Origin: Flavobacterium aeripolare
Lineage (GTDB): Bacteria; Bacteroidota; Bacteroidia; Flavobacteriales; Flavobacteriaceae
Reading direction: 5' to 3'
Assembly (NCBI RefSeq): GCF_013294025.1
Contig: NZ_JABSNL010000002.1
Span: 1 to 64,000, forward strand
Length of the DNA: 64,000 bases
Numbering within the stretch: the stretch's first letter is position 1; every line of letters begins with the position of its first letter. A program made the position numbers and the translations under genes. Shown in pieces: positions 1 to 7,785 of the stretch. The notes below the pieces were generated by a model. The model made no database searches and had not been told where the DNA came from. It worked only from the letters and a program-made list of their open reading frames with translations.

Positions 1-22
1 AATAATCCGTAAGCTTATGTAC
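1..22 (+). rRNA. 23S rRNA, 3' terminal fragment
   Basis: The first 20 or so bases resemble the 3' end of bacterial 23S rRNA: the run ATCCGTAAGCTTA lines up with the ACCGTGAGGCTTA tail known from E. coli. A 5S rRNA gene follows about 200 bases on, the normal order of an rrn operon. The rest of the 23S gene lies left of the window. The exact 3' end is a guess. Confidence 0.6.
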
Positions 23-26
23 ACCC

Positions 27-56
27 TTTCCAGTGCACGCAAGTGCACTGGGGAAA
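27..56 (+). other. 23S-5S spacer hairpin with GCAA tetraloop
   Basis: Perfect 9-base arms (30-38 CCAGTGCAC, 43-51 GTGCACTGG) enclose the stable GNRA-type loop GCAA, and flanking TTTC/GAAA bases can extend the stem. It lies between the 23S tail and the 5S gene and lacks a T-run, so it is more likely an rRNA processing structure than a terminator. The role is inferred. Confidence 0.5.
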
Positions 57-222
57 CTTTCTAGTTCCTAGATTCTTTCAGAATGACATGGAATATAATA
101 CTTTTTTCTTTATCTCAGTATGTTAAGATATTGCAGCAAAGCTGCGTTTAAAGTTTAAGTTTAATGTTGCAAGTGGTATAACTTGAAACTATAAAAACCT
201 TAAACTCCTTAAACAATAATCT

Positions 223-332
223 TAAGGTGGTTATTGCGGCGGGGCTCACCTCTTCCCATCCCGAACAGAGTAGTTAAGCCCGCCTGCGCAGATGGTACTG
301 CAGTTATGTGGGAGAGTATGTCGTCGCCTTTC
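223..332 (+). rRNA. rrf: 5S ribosomal RNA
   Basis: A complete 5S rRNA of roughly 108 bases. The conserved core CCCATCCCGAACAGAG and the 3' part GGGAGAGTATG are plain, and AAGGTGG at the 5' end pairs with TCGCCTT at the 3' end to close helix I. It is the last gene of the rrn operon entering from the left and is followed by a strong terminator. Confidence 0.93.
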
Positions 333-363
333 TTTATCCTGAATTTATTTTAGGATCTCTAAG

Positions 364-393
364 AACCCTTATCCAATCGGATAAGGGTTTTTT
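364..393 (+). terminator. rrn operon terminator
   Basis: Arms AACCCTTATCC and GGATAAGGGTT with a 4-base loop, followed by a T-run: a textbook intrinsic terminator about 30 bases after the 5S gene. Confidence 0.9.
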
Positions 394-399
394 GTTGTG

Positions 400-1283
400 T
401 AAACTATTGTACACAATTTTATGAGTTTAGCATAAACGACTTAATTTAATGCTAAGACTAGATTGTTTTACAGAGTTATTGATTTGAAATAATCAAGTCT
501 ATATGTTTATTTTCTAAATTGTATTTATTCACTACTTCTTAAAACCGTGGACAAATGTCTGATTGGAAACTTTTAATTGCTTTTTTTTCATATTAAGTGA
601 TGGGTGCATTGATTTTTATTATTCTTTGAGGGAACCAGGTTAATAGGGTTTACTATTTATACTGTATTGCCTTAATTATGGTAATGACTATCTTAGATTT
701 GTTAGTTCAACTATATCAGGCCACTGCGGTAAATATTTAGTAGCTGCTTCTGTATTATTTGATTATTGGAGGTAAGGGAGTAAAGTGGGAAATTGGTTGC
801 TCTTCAAGTAATGTAAACGTATGTGTTAAGCTAGTAAGTTTTGTTTTTAATTATTGATGACTTTTCTGTTAAATATCAATTAGCGTATGCATTGATATCA
901 GTATAAAATTAGATTGCTAATATTCTTGTACAGATCATTTTATTATGTATACATACTATCAATTATTAAGTTAAAATAAGTTTTACGCTAGATGAAGGGC
1001 CTAATTTTAACGCAAAATGTGCGTTCTACGAATTAGTTGGTTAAATTTCTTTTAACGTAAGAGAGAGTTATAAGCTTGTAATATGAAATAATTGTTGAGA
1101 TGTAGTCTAGTGTATTTATATTTATATTATTTGATTCTATCCAGGAGTATGTGCTATCAGTAGTGCTCTCGAAAGTTATAACAAGGCATCTTAAACTTGG
1201 TGATTATGGCATCATCATATACAAAAAATCTCCTTACTAAGTTGTAAAGAGATTGTGTCAGTAATATACTTTTTGGTGATCGT
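400..1283. other. 880-base region without a recognised gene
   Basis: Between the rRNA terminator and the 3' end of murF I find no convincing reading frame on either strand, no tRNA and no clear hairpin with a T-run. The sequence is AT-rich and looks like decayed DNA. Nothing here can be named. Confidence 0.6.
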
Positions 1284-2567
1284 TTAAATTAAATCTAAGG
1301 TGCGTTCTAATTTCATTCCTCTTGAACCTTTTATTAGTATTGTACTGTCTGAAAATGCATTTTCATTTACAAATTTTTCTAATTGTTCGAAAGTATGATG
1401 AAAATGAACGTAATCAATAGTTTCTTTACATTGGTAAAAGTGAGTTCCAACGAAATGACAACTGATATTTTGGAAATTTTTCGCTGTTTCGACTATTGTT
1501 TGGTGTTCATGTTTACTTTCTTTTCCGAGCTCAAACATATCGCCTAAAATCATCACCTTATTTACTGCTTCTAATTGTGCAAAATTAGTTATTGCAACCG
1601 CCATACTACTTGGATTTGCGTTGTAGGCATCTAGTATTATTTTATTCGATCCTTTGTTTAATAGCTGTGATCTATTATTATCTGAAGTATAGAGTTCTAA
1701 TGCTAACTTTATTTGTGTGAAATCGACTTTAAAATAAGTAGCAATTGCTATTGCCGCGCTTACATTAGATCCATTGTATAGTCCTATTAATTTAGTGGAA
1801 ATAGTTTTATTTAAGACATTTATAGTGACTAGAGGGTCTGCTGTAATTGAGTTGATGTTAAGGTCTGCAACTTGTTTTTTTATTCCAAAGCTATACTTGC
1901 GGATATCTGCCGTCTTTTCCACTTGGATTTGATCATCTAGATTTACAAATGCTAATTTATCTGCTGATTTTAAATAATTATACATTTCGCTCTTGCCCTC
2001 AATTACTCCCTCTACACCACCAAATCCTTCTAAGTGCGCTTTTCCAAAATTAGTTATATAACCAAAATCAGGAGTAGCCAAGCTGCATAAAAATTCAATT
2101 TCTTTCTTATGATTGGCGCCCATTTCAACAATCCCAATTTCTGTGTTTTTATCGAATGATAATAATGTCAGTGGTACTCCTATATGATTATTTAAATTTC
2201 CTACTGTTGCTTTGGTGTTGAACTTTTGCGACAAGACGGCGTTAATTAATTCCTTTGTAGTTGTTTTTCCATTACTTCCTGTTAGCGCTATGATAGGTAA
2301 TTTAAGATAATTTCTATGGTGCTTAGCTAACTCTTGTAATGTTTCAAGGCAGTTTTCGACAAGAATTGTTTGTTCGTTAATATAGTACGTAGTATCATCA
2401 ATTAAAACGTATTTTGCGCCCAAATTTAAAGCTTGCTTAGCAAAGGTGTTTGCATTAAAGTTTTCTCCTCTTAGAGCTACAAATAGGCTGTTTTTTTCAA
2501 TTTTTCTAGTATCAGTAGCAATGGCTGTGCATTGAAGAAATAGGCTGTGAATGTCTTGAATATTCAT
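1284..2567 (-). CDS. murF: UDP-N-acetylmuramoyl-tripeptide--D-alanyl-D-alanine ligase MurF
   Basis: This cytoplasmic Mur ligase adds the D-Ala-D-Ala dipeptide to UDP-MurNAc-tripeptide, the last cytoplasmic step in making the peptidoglycan precursor. The 427-residue protein has the N-terminal UDP-substrate domain (about 1-90), the ATP-binding loop GSNGKTT at residues 97-103, the GxxNNxxGVP-type segment following it and a C-terminal ligase domain with LDAYNANPSS and the LIKGSRGMKLE tail. Length is normal for Bacteroidota. It lies downstream of gldJ on the same strand, but a terminator-like hairpin sits just 14 bases before its ATG, so it may depend on read-through or a promoter of its own. Confidence 0.95.
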   Translation of the reverse strand: MNIQDIHSLFLQCTAIATDTRKIEKNSLFVALRGENFNANTFAKQALNLGAKYVLIDDTTYYINEQTILVENCLETLQELAKHHRNYLKLPIIALTGSNGKTTTKELINAVLSQKFNTKATVGNLNNHIGVPLTLLSFDKNTEIGIVEMGANHKKEIEFLCSLATPDFGYITNFGKAHLEGFGGVEGVIEGKSEMYNYLKSADKLAFVNLDDQIQVEKTADIRKYSFGIKKQVADLNINSITADPLVTINVLNKTISTKLIGLYNGSNVSAAIAIATYFKVDFTQIKLALELYTSDNNRSQLLNKGSNKIILDAYNANPSSMAVAITNFAQLEAVNKVMILGDMFELGKESKHEHQTIVETAKNFQNISCHFVGTHFYQCKETIDYVHFHHTFEQLEKFVNENAFSDSTILIKGSRGMKLERTLDLI

Positions 2568-2580
2568 TGTGGATATGTTA

Positions 2581-2610
2581 AAAAAAAAGCCCTAATAAAA
2601 GGGCTTTTTG
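2581..2610 (-). terminator. gldJ terminator just upstream of murF
   Basis: Stem GCCCT/AGGGC extended by A/T tracts on both sides, so it can work in either direction. On the minus strand it follows the gldJ stop directly and precedes the murF start by about 14 bases. Confidence 0.75.
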
Positions 2611-2624
2611 ATATTATATTATAA

Positions 2625-4301
2625 TTAGTTTCTTGCTGACTTTTTCTTTTTAGATTTTGGTCCTACGCTTGACATTGCACATCTGAAACCAATGTAATCT
2701 GTAGCCATATCTTGAGGGAAGTACCTTCTTTGTGCAGGGTCTAACCAATATGCTCTATCTCTCCACGATCCTCCTTTATATACCCTAGCATTGTCATTAA
2801 TTAAAGTAGTTCTGGCGTTAGACCTATCATATTGTTTTACGATTTGGCCTAAACTATCAGTTGTTACATTATGATTAGGAGAGTTGTACATCTTTCTAGT
2901 ATCTGATTCAATATCTGAATTAGATTCGTTGCCGTTCATGTAGTAGTTTCTTGACGACTGTCTGTCTCCATCTCTATAGTTTATATTGTTACTCTTGTCA
3001 AAATTTTGTCTTAGGTAGGTATCGTTAATGTCGATAGGTACTTGAGCGATTTCTCCGGGCAATGTTTTTACAATTATTTTCCCATTACTCAATGTGTCCA
3101 TTTGCATTGTTTCGATAGTAACAATTTCTACTTTTCCGTCTTTACCAATTTTGTTCTTAGCGTATCTGTTTCCTCTATAGTAATTGAAATCATTTGCCTC
3201 ATTGTCTATTATTGGTCTGTAAACATCCGCAACCCATTCGGCTACGTTTCCAGCCATATCATACAACCCAAAGTCATTTGCAGGGTATTTTTTAACTTCG
3301 TTTGTAATGTCGGCACCATCGTCTGACCAACCTGCAATTCCACCATAATCACCATTACCTTGTTTAAAGTTTGCTAATTGATCTCCTTTGCTTTGTCTTT
3401 TACTAGAACGTGTATTATTTCCAGACCAAGGATATTTCTTTTGACCTTTGTAAATATTGTACTCTCTTTGTCCTGCATCTGCTGCAGCTGCATATTCCCA
3501 TTCTGCTTCTGTAGGAAGTCTATACTCTGGTAAAACAATTCCTGAAGAACGTTCTGCGTACACATTAGATTGTGCAATTGCGTTTCCGTTTGCGTCTACT
3601 TTGTTTCCTTTCTTGCTAGTTCCTTTTTTAAGAACTAAATTTTCATCACCTCCATAAGTTAATGTTGGAGCGATCAAATAAGTTTCGGTACTAAAAGAAC
3701 TTTCAGCAGAAACATCATTCGTTTTAGCGCCTTTTTTAAGGTAACCATTTTTTTCTAGTGCAGCTTCGTTTACACGATCTGTTCTCCATTTGCTAAATTC
3801 ATTAGCCTGAATCCAATTCACACCAACGACAGGGTAATTAGCGTAAGAAGGATGTCTTAAGTAATTATTAGTCATTGTCTCATTATATCCAAGTCTGTTT
3901 CTCCATACTAATGTATCTGGAGATGCACCTGAATAAATATATTTATATTTTTCCTCGCTAGGCGGGAATACTTTCTTTGTCCAGTCTAGGTATTCTAAGT
4001 ACATGGCATTAGTAACTTCTGTCTCATCCATGTAAAAAGATTGAACGTGTTGCTGCGTTGGAGTGTTATTCCAATCATGCATAACATCATCTTGTACTTT
4101 TCCCATTGTGAAAGTTCCACCTTCTACAAATATTAATCCTGGTCCTTTTTGTTGTTTAACGGAAGCTTTTTTACCGTCAACATCCCAACCAGTAGCTCTA
4201 GATGTATTGCTAGAGCTAGATTTTTTACTACAGCTCGTAGCGCCTAAAATTAGAACCATAGGAACTATGAATCTTAAAGTCATGAATTTGTTTACTTTCA
4301 T
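2625..4301 (-). CDS. gldJ: gliding motility lipoprotein GldJ
   Basis: GldJ is an outer-membrane-associated lipoprotein of the Bacteroidota gliding machinery, needed for motility and for stability of the type IX secretion system. The 558-residue product has a lipoprotein signal ending in the lipobox LGATSC (Cys24), then a formylglycine-generating-enzyme-type fold: GGTFTMG near residue 62, the DMAGNVAEW motif in the middle, and the VYKGGSWRD...IGFRCA block near the C-terminus. A short Lys-rich tail ends the protein, as in F. johnsoniae GldJ, whose length is nearly the same. A partial promoter (TTG, 19 bases, TATATTG) lies upstream. porV is transcribed in the opposite direction; porU is missing between them. 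Confidence 0.95.
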   Translation of the reverse strand: MKVNKFMTLRFIVPMVLILGATSCSKKSSSSNTSRATGWDVDGKKASVKQQKGPGLIFVEGGTFTMGKVQDDVMHDWNNTPTQQHVQSFYMDETEVTNAMYLEYLDWTKKVFPPSEEKYKYIYSGASPDTLVWRNRLGYNETMTNNYLRHPSYANYPVVGVNWIQANEFSKWRTDRVNEAALEKNGYLKKGAKTNDVSAESSFSTETYLIAPTLTYGGDENLVLKKGTSKKGNKVDANGNAIAQSNVYAERSSGIVLPEYRLPTEAEWEYAAAADAGQREYNIYKGQKKYPWSGNNTRSSKRQSKGDQLANFKQGNGDYGGIAGWSDDGADITNEVKKYPANDFGLYDMAGNVAEWVADVYRPIIDNEANDFNYYRGNRYAKNKIGKDGKVEIVTIETMQMDTLSNGKIIVKTLPGEIAQVPIDINDTYLRQNFDKSNNINYRDGDRQSSRNYYMNGNESNSDIESDTRKMYNSPNHNVTTDSLGQIVKQYDRSNARTTLINDNARVYKGGSWRDRAYWLDPAQRRYFPQDMATDYIGFRCAMSSVGPKSKKKKSARN

Positions 4302-4859
4302 AATATTTTAAAGGTAATAAATTGGTTTTGCAATATAATAATTAACAATTAATGTGCAAGACCGTTTTAAATAATTTATACAGAAGAAACAATTAATTGT
4401 TCCTATATAATGCAAACGCAAAATTATATAAATTATTATTGATTTTTATAATTATGTGTCACAATTTTAGTTCCAAAGTTAAGATTTAATTAAGAAGATA
4501 TTGGCAAAAAATAAATTTTGTGCTAGTTAAGAAATAATTTACAACTTTTGTGTATTGCTATCCTCTATTCGGTTGGCTTGTATTTGCTTATTAAATGCAT
4601 CATTCTCGTTAATTTTTGATGTTTGTAACGAGTAAATTATGACATAGCGTGCAATTTTATACGTTAAAGTCAGTTTATAGTACTGTGTAGTTGCCGTAGT
4701 TGTCTTTTCTGCGCGCTAATTTTTGAGTGGTCATAATCTAATTTTTTGGTTTATCTATCGCTAACAAATAACTTTCATTTAAATTTCGATTTTTTTTGTG
4801 CGAATTAAATTGAAAAATGCAGATGCATTTAAGTTGTTAGTTTGCAAAGTATTTAAAAC
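4302..4859. other. gldJ-porV intergenic region lacking porU
   Basis: About 560 bases of AT-rich DNA between divergent gldJ and porV. I see no reading frame of note and no fragment resembling PorU, the large (over 1000-residue) C25-family sortase of type IX secretion that I know from this position in F. johnsoniae. Only the promoters of the flanking genes are supported. Confidence 0.6.
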
Positions 4860-4889
4860 TTGTGATAGTTTAATAAAATACTATATTTG
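4860..4889 (+). promoter_or_regulatory. porV promoter (Bacteroidota type)
   Basis: A -33 TTG (4860-4862) and a -7 TATATTTG (4882-4889) are spaced by 19 bases, matching the Flavobacterium consensus TTG/TAnnTTTG. The first ATG of the frame (4887) lies inside the -7 box, so translation must begin at the next ATG, 4911. Confidence 0.75.
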
Positions 4890-4910
4890 TTCAATGAATG
4901 TTATACTTCT

Positions 4911-6080
4911 ATGAGAAAAACAATATTAGCAATTAGTTGCTTTGTCGGAATATCCTCGATTAATGCCCAAGATATGCGCATCTTAACTGGGGTTCCTTTT
5001 TTAACTGTTTCTGCAGATGCTAGGGCTGCTGGTATGGCTGATCAAGGTGTTGCAACTTCGGTAGATGTTTTTTCACAACAATGGAATCCTGCTAAATACG
5101 TATTTGCTGAAAATAAGCAAGGCTTATCTATAAGTTATACTCCTTACTTAACTGATTTAGCAAACGATATTTCACTGGGTCAATTAACCTATTATAACAA
5201 GATTAGTGATCGCGATGCCTTTGCGGGGAGTATTCGGTTTTTTGGTTTTGGTGACATTGAACTGAGACAAACGGGAAATGCTGAGGAGTCTTTTGTTACT
5301 GTTGCTCCTAGTGAATTGGCTCTTGATGGGTCATACTCTTTAAAGCTAAGTGAGAAGTTTTCTATGGCAGTTGCTGGTAGGTATATTCGATCTAATTTGA
5401 AAATAGCTTCAGCTGATGTTGACGCCAGTTCTGCTAGCACTTTTGCTGTAGATATTGCAGGATTTTATAGATCTGATGAAATCGCTTATAAAAACTTCAA
5501 TGGTAGGTGGAGAGCTGGTTTCAATATTCAGAATATTGGACCTAAAATTAAATATGATAATGATCTTATAAATGTTGCTTATTTACCGACCAATCTTAAA
5601 TTAGGAACTGGTTTTACTTTTATGTTGGATACAGATAATAAAGTTTCTCTTAACTTAGAATTAAATAAACTGTTAGTTCCTACTCCGCAAGACCCAGATT
5701 TAAATGGAGATGGCGAAATTACAAGTAGTGAGCGAGCGACAAACAATAATAACTATAGAGATATAGGATGGGTTCCTGGAATTTTTAAATCTTTTGGTGA
5801 TGCACCTGACGGTTTTAGTGAGGAGCTTAAAGAGATTACTTATTCGGTAGGAGCAGAGTACTTGTATAGAGATGCTTTTGCTTTTAGATTAGGATATTTC
5901 AATGAAAATCAACTTAAAGGAGCTAGAAAATACTTTTCATTAGGTACTGGTTTTAAATACGATGTTGTTAAAGTGGATGTGTCTTACTTATTTTCTACAT
6001 CAGCAATAAAAAATCCTTTAGAAAATACACTCCGTTTTTCATTAACCTTTAACTTTGGTGATAAATACACGGTATATTAA
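4911..6080 (+). CDS. porV: type IX secretion outer membrane protein PorV (LptO)
   Basis: PorV is a 14-stranded FadL-like outer membrane barrel that shuttles type IX cargo from the SprA translocon to the cell-surface attachment complex. The protein begins with a signal peptide (MRKTILAISCFVGISSINAQ) followed by the characteristic DMRILTGVPFLTVSADARAAGMAD N-terminus region; many alternating hydrophobic beta strands follow and it ends in an aromatic strand (FSLTFNFGDKYTVY). The ATG at 4911 is preferred over 4887 because the earlier codon overlaps the promoter and precedes the signal peptide. The gene has its own promoter and terminator, so it stands alone here instead of following porU. Confidence 0.93.
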   Translation: MRKTILAISCFVGISSINAQDMRILTGVPFLTVSADARAAGMADQGVATSVDVFSQQWNPAKYVFAENKQGLSISYTPYLTDLANDISLGQLTYYNKISDRDAFAGSIRFFGFGDIELRQTGNAEESFVTVAPSELALDGSYSLKLSEKFSMAVAGRYIRSNLKIASADVDASSASTFAVDIAGFYRSDEIAYKNFNGRWRAGFNIQNIGPKIKYDNDLINVAYLPTNLKLGTGFTFMLDTDNKVSLNLELNKLLVPTPQDPDLNGDGEITSSERATNNNNYRDIGWVPGIFKSFGDAPDGFSEELKEITYSVGAEYLYRDAFAFRLGYFNENQLKGARKYFSLGTGFKYDVVKVDVSYLFSTSAIKNPLENTLRFSLTFNFGDKYTVY

Positions 6081-6101
6081 AAATTTAAAATAATAATAAT
6101 T

Positions 6102-6142
6102 ACTAATCCAAATTTCAGTTTCTTGAGATTTGGATTTTTTTT
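6102..6142 (+). terminator. porV terminator
   Basis: Arms AATCCAAAT and ATTTGGATT around a 15-base loop, then eight T residues, 25 bases after the porV stop. Confidence 0.8.
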
Positions 6143-6153
6143 CCCTTATAGAA

Positions 6154-6636
6154 ATGAAACAAATAGCTATTACAACACAATTTTCATCTTATGATTCAAT
6201 AACTGAACTGTCAGTTGATATTCAAGAATTAATGCATGATGCTGTTACTGTTCGAAAAAATGCCTATGCACCCTATTCTCAATTCAAAGTTGGTGCGGCA
6301 TTATTGTTAGACAATGGTAAAGTAATTTTGGGTTCAAATCAGGAGAATGCAGCATACCCATCTGGTTTGTGTGCGGAGCGTGTAGCTATTTTTCAAGCTG
6401 GTGCGGTTTATCCTGATGCTAAAATTTTAAAAATGGCAATTACTGCTGCCTCTGATACTAATAAAACAACGAGTCCTATTCCTCCCTGTGGTTCATGTAG
6501 ACAATCAATAGCAGAATATGAAATTCGTCAAGAGACACCAATTGAAATTTATTTCATGGGTGAGGTTGGAGCTGTATATAAGTCAGATTCTCTTAAAAAT
6601 TTACTTCCATTCATGTTTGATAAGAAGTTCTTATAA
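6154..6636 (+). CDS. cdd: cytidine deaminase
   Basis: A zinc enzyme of pyrimidine salvage that converts cytidine and deoxycytidine to the uridine forms. The roughly 160-residue protein has the two zinc-site motifs: CAE within YPSGLCAERVA (Cys and catalytic Glu) and PCGSC. The region APYSQFKVGAALL is typical of the family. I start at the ATG at 6154; a TTG codon at 6130 would also keep the frame open but falls inside the porV terminator. It is monocistronic, between porV and the pyruvate dehydrogenase genes. Confidence 0.93.
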   Translation: MKQIAITTQFSSYDSITELSVDIQELMHDAVTVRKNAYAPYSQFKVGAALLLDNGKVILGSNQENAAYPSGLCAERVAIFQAGAVYPDAKILKMAITAASDTNKTTSPIPPCGSCRQSIAEYEIRQETPIEIYFMGEVGAVYKSDSLKNLLPFMFDKKFL

Positions 6637-6779
6637 AAATAACAGAAAATTAGCTTTTTAATTTTACTTCTAAGTTTGAATGTCTTATTTTTGCGTTTCG
6701 CAAACTTGTTGGAGGAAACTATTTTGCGGAAGTAATTGATTAAACAATAAAAAAAACTTTAGCAAAAAGAACAACTGAG

Positions 6780-7778
6780 ATGAAAGAAGTTACAAAAGAG
6801 GTTTATTTAAAGTGGTATGAAGATATGCTGCTTTGGAGAAAGTTTGAAGACAAACTAGCTGCGCTATATATTCAACAAAAAGTTAGAGGATTTCTACACT
6901 TGTATAATGGACAGGAAGCAGTGCTTGCTGGTGCATTACATGCTATGGATCTAACTAAGGATAAAATGATTACTGCTTATAGAAATCACGTTCAGCCAAT
7001 AGGTATGGGTGTTGATCCTAAAAGAGTAATGGCCGAATTGTTAGGAAAAGTAACTGGTACCTCAAAGGGTATGGGTGGTTCAATGCATATTTTTTCAAAA
7101 GAGCATCGTTTTTATGGTGGACACGGAATCGTAGGTGGTCAAATACCTGTAGGAGCTGGTTTAGCATTTGCTGATAAATATTTTGAAACAGGTGGAGTTA
7201 CAATGACCTATTTTGGTGATGGTGCTGCAAGACAAGGATCATTACACGAGGCATTTAATATGGCTATGTTATGGAAACTTCCTGTAGTTTTTATTGTTGA
7301 GAACAATGGTTATGCCATGGGTACTTCTGTAGAAAGAACAGCAAATCACACTGATATTTGGAAATTAGGATTAGGGTACGAAATGCCTTGCGGACCAGTT
7401 GATGGAATGAACCCTGTGAAAGTTGCAGAAGCAATGACTGAAGCAATCGACAGAGCACGTCGTGGTGATGGACCTACTTTCTTAGAGATGAAAACATATA
7501 GATATAGAGGTCACTCAATGTCTGATGCTCAGCTTTACCGTTCTAAAGAAGAAGTTGAAGAGTATAAAAAAATAGATCCTATTACTCAAGTATTGGATGT
7601 AATAAAAGATCAAAACTACGCTACTGAAGAGGAAATTGATGCGATAGATCAAAGAGTTAAAGTTTTGGTTCAAGAATGTGTTGATTTTGCCGAAGAATCA
7701 GAGTATCCTCCGATTCAACAGCTTTACGATGTAGTATACGAACAAGAGAATTATCCATTTTTACCTCACAAACTATAA
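6780..7778 (+). CDS. pdhA: pyruvate dehydrogenase E1 component, alpha subunit
   Basis: The thiamin-diphosphate-dependent alpha subunit that with E1-beta decarboxylates pyruvate and passes the acetyl group to E2 lipoate. The 332-residue protein shows RKFEDKLAALY at the start, the substrate/phosphorylation-loop analogue GHGIVGGQIPVGAG, the ThDP motif GDGAARQGSLHEAFNMAMLWKLP (start GDG, end NN in VENNGYAMGT) and the YRYRGHSMSD block. E2 follows after 7 bases. The E1-beta gene is not in this window; flavobacteria often keep it apart. A -7-like TATTTTTG lies at 6686-6693. Confidence 0.95.
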   Translation: MKEVTKEVYLKWYEDMLLWRKFEDKLAALYIQQKVRGFLHLYNGQEAVLAGALHAMDLTKDKMITAYRNHVQPIGMGVDPKRVMAELLGKVTGTSKGMGGSMHIFSKEHRFYGGHGIVGGQIPVGAGLAFADKYFETGGVTMTYFGDGAARQGSLHEAFNMAMLWKLPVVFIVENNGYAMGTSVERTANHTDIWKLGLGYEMPCGPVDGMNPVKVAEAMTEAIDRARRGDGPTFLEMKTYRYRGHSMSDAQLYRSKEEVEEYKKIDPITQVLDVIKDQNYATEEEIDAIDQRVKVLVQECVDFAEESEYPPIQQLYDVVYEQENYPFLPHKL

Positions 7779-7785
7779 AAATATT

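Noticed and set aside
4887-4910. Upstream ATG for porV
   Set aside because: It overlaps the -7 promoter box and would put residues in front of a clean signal peptide.
6130-6153. TTG start for cytidine deaminase
   Set aside because: Located inside the porV terminator; the ATG at 6154 suffices.
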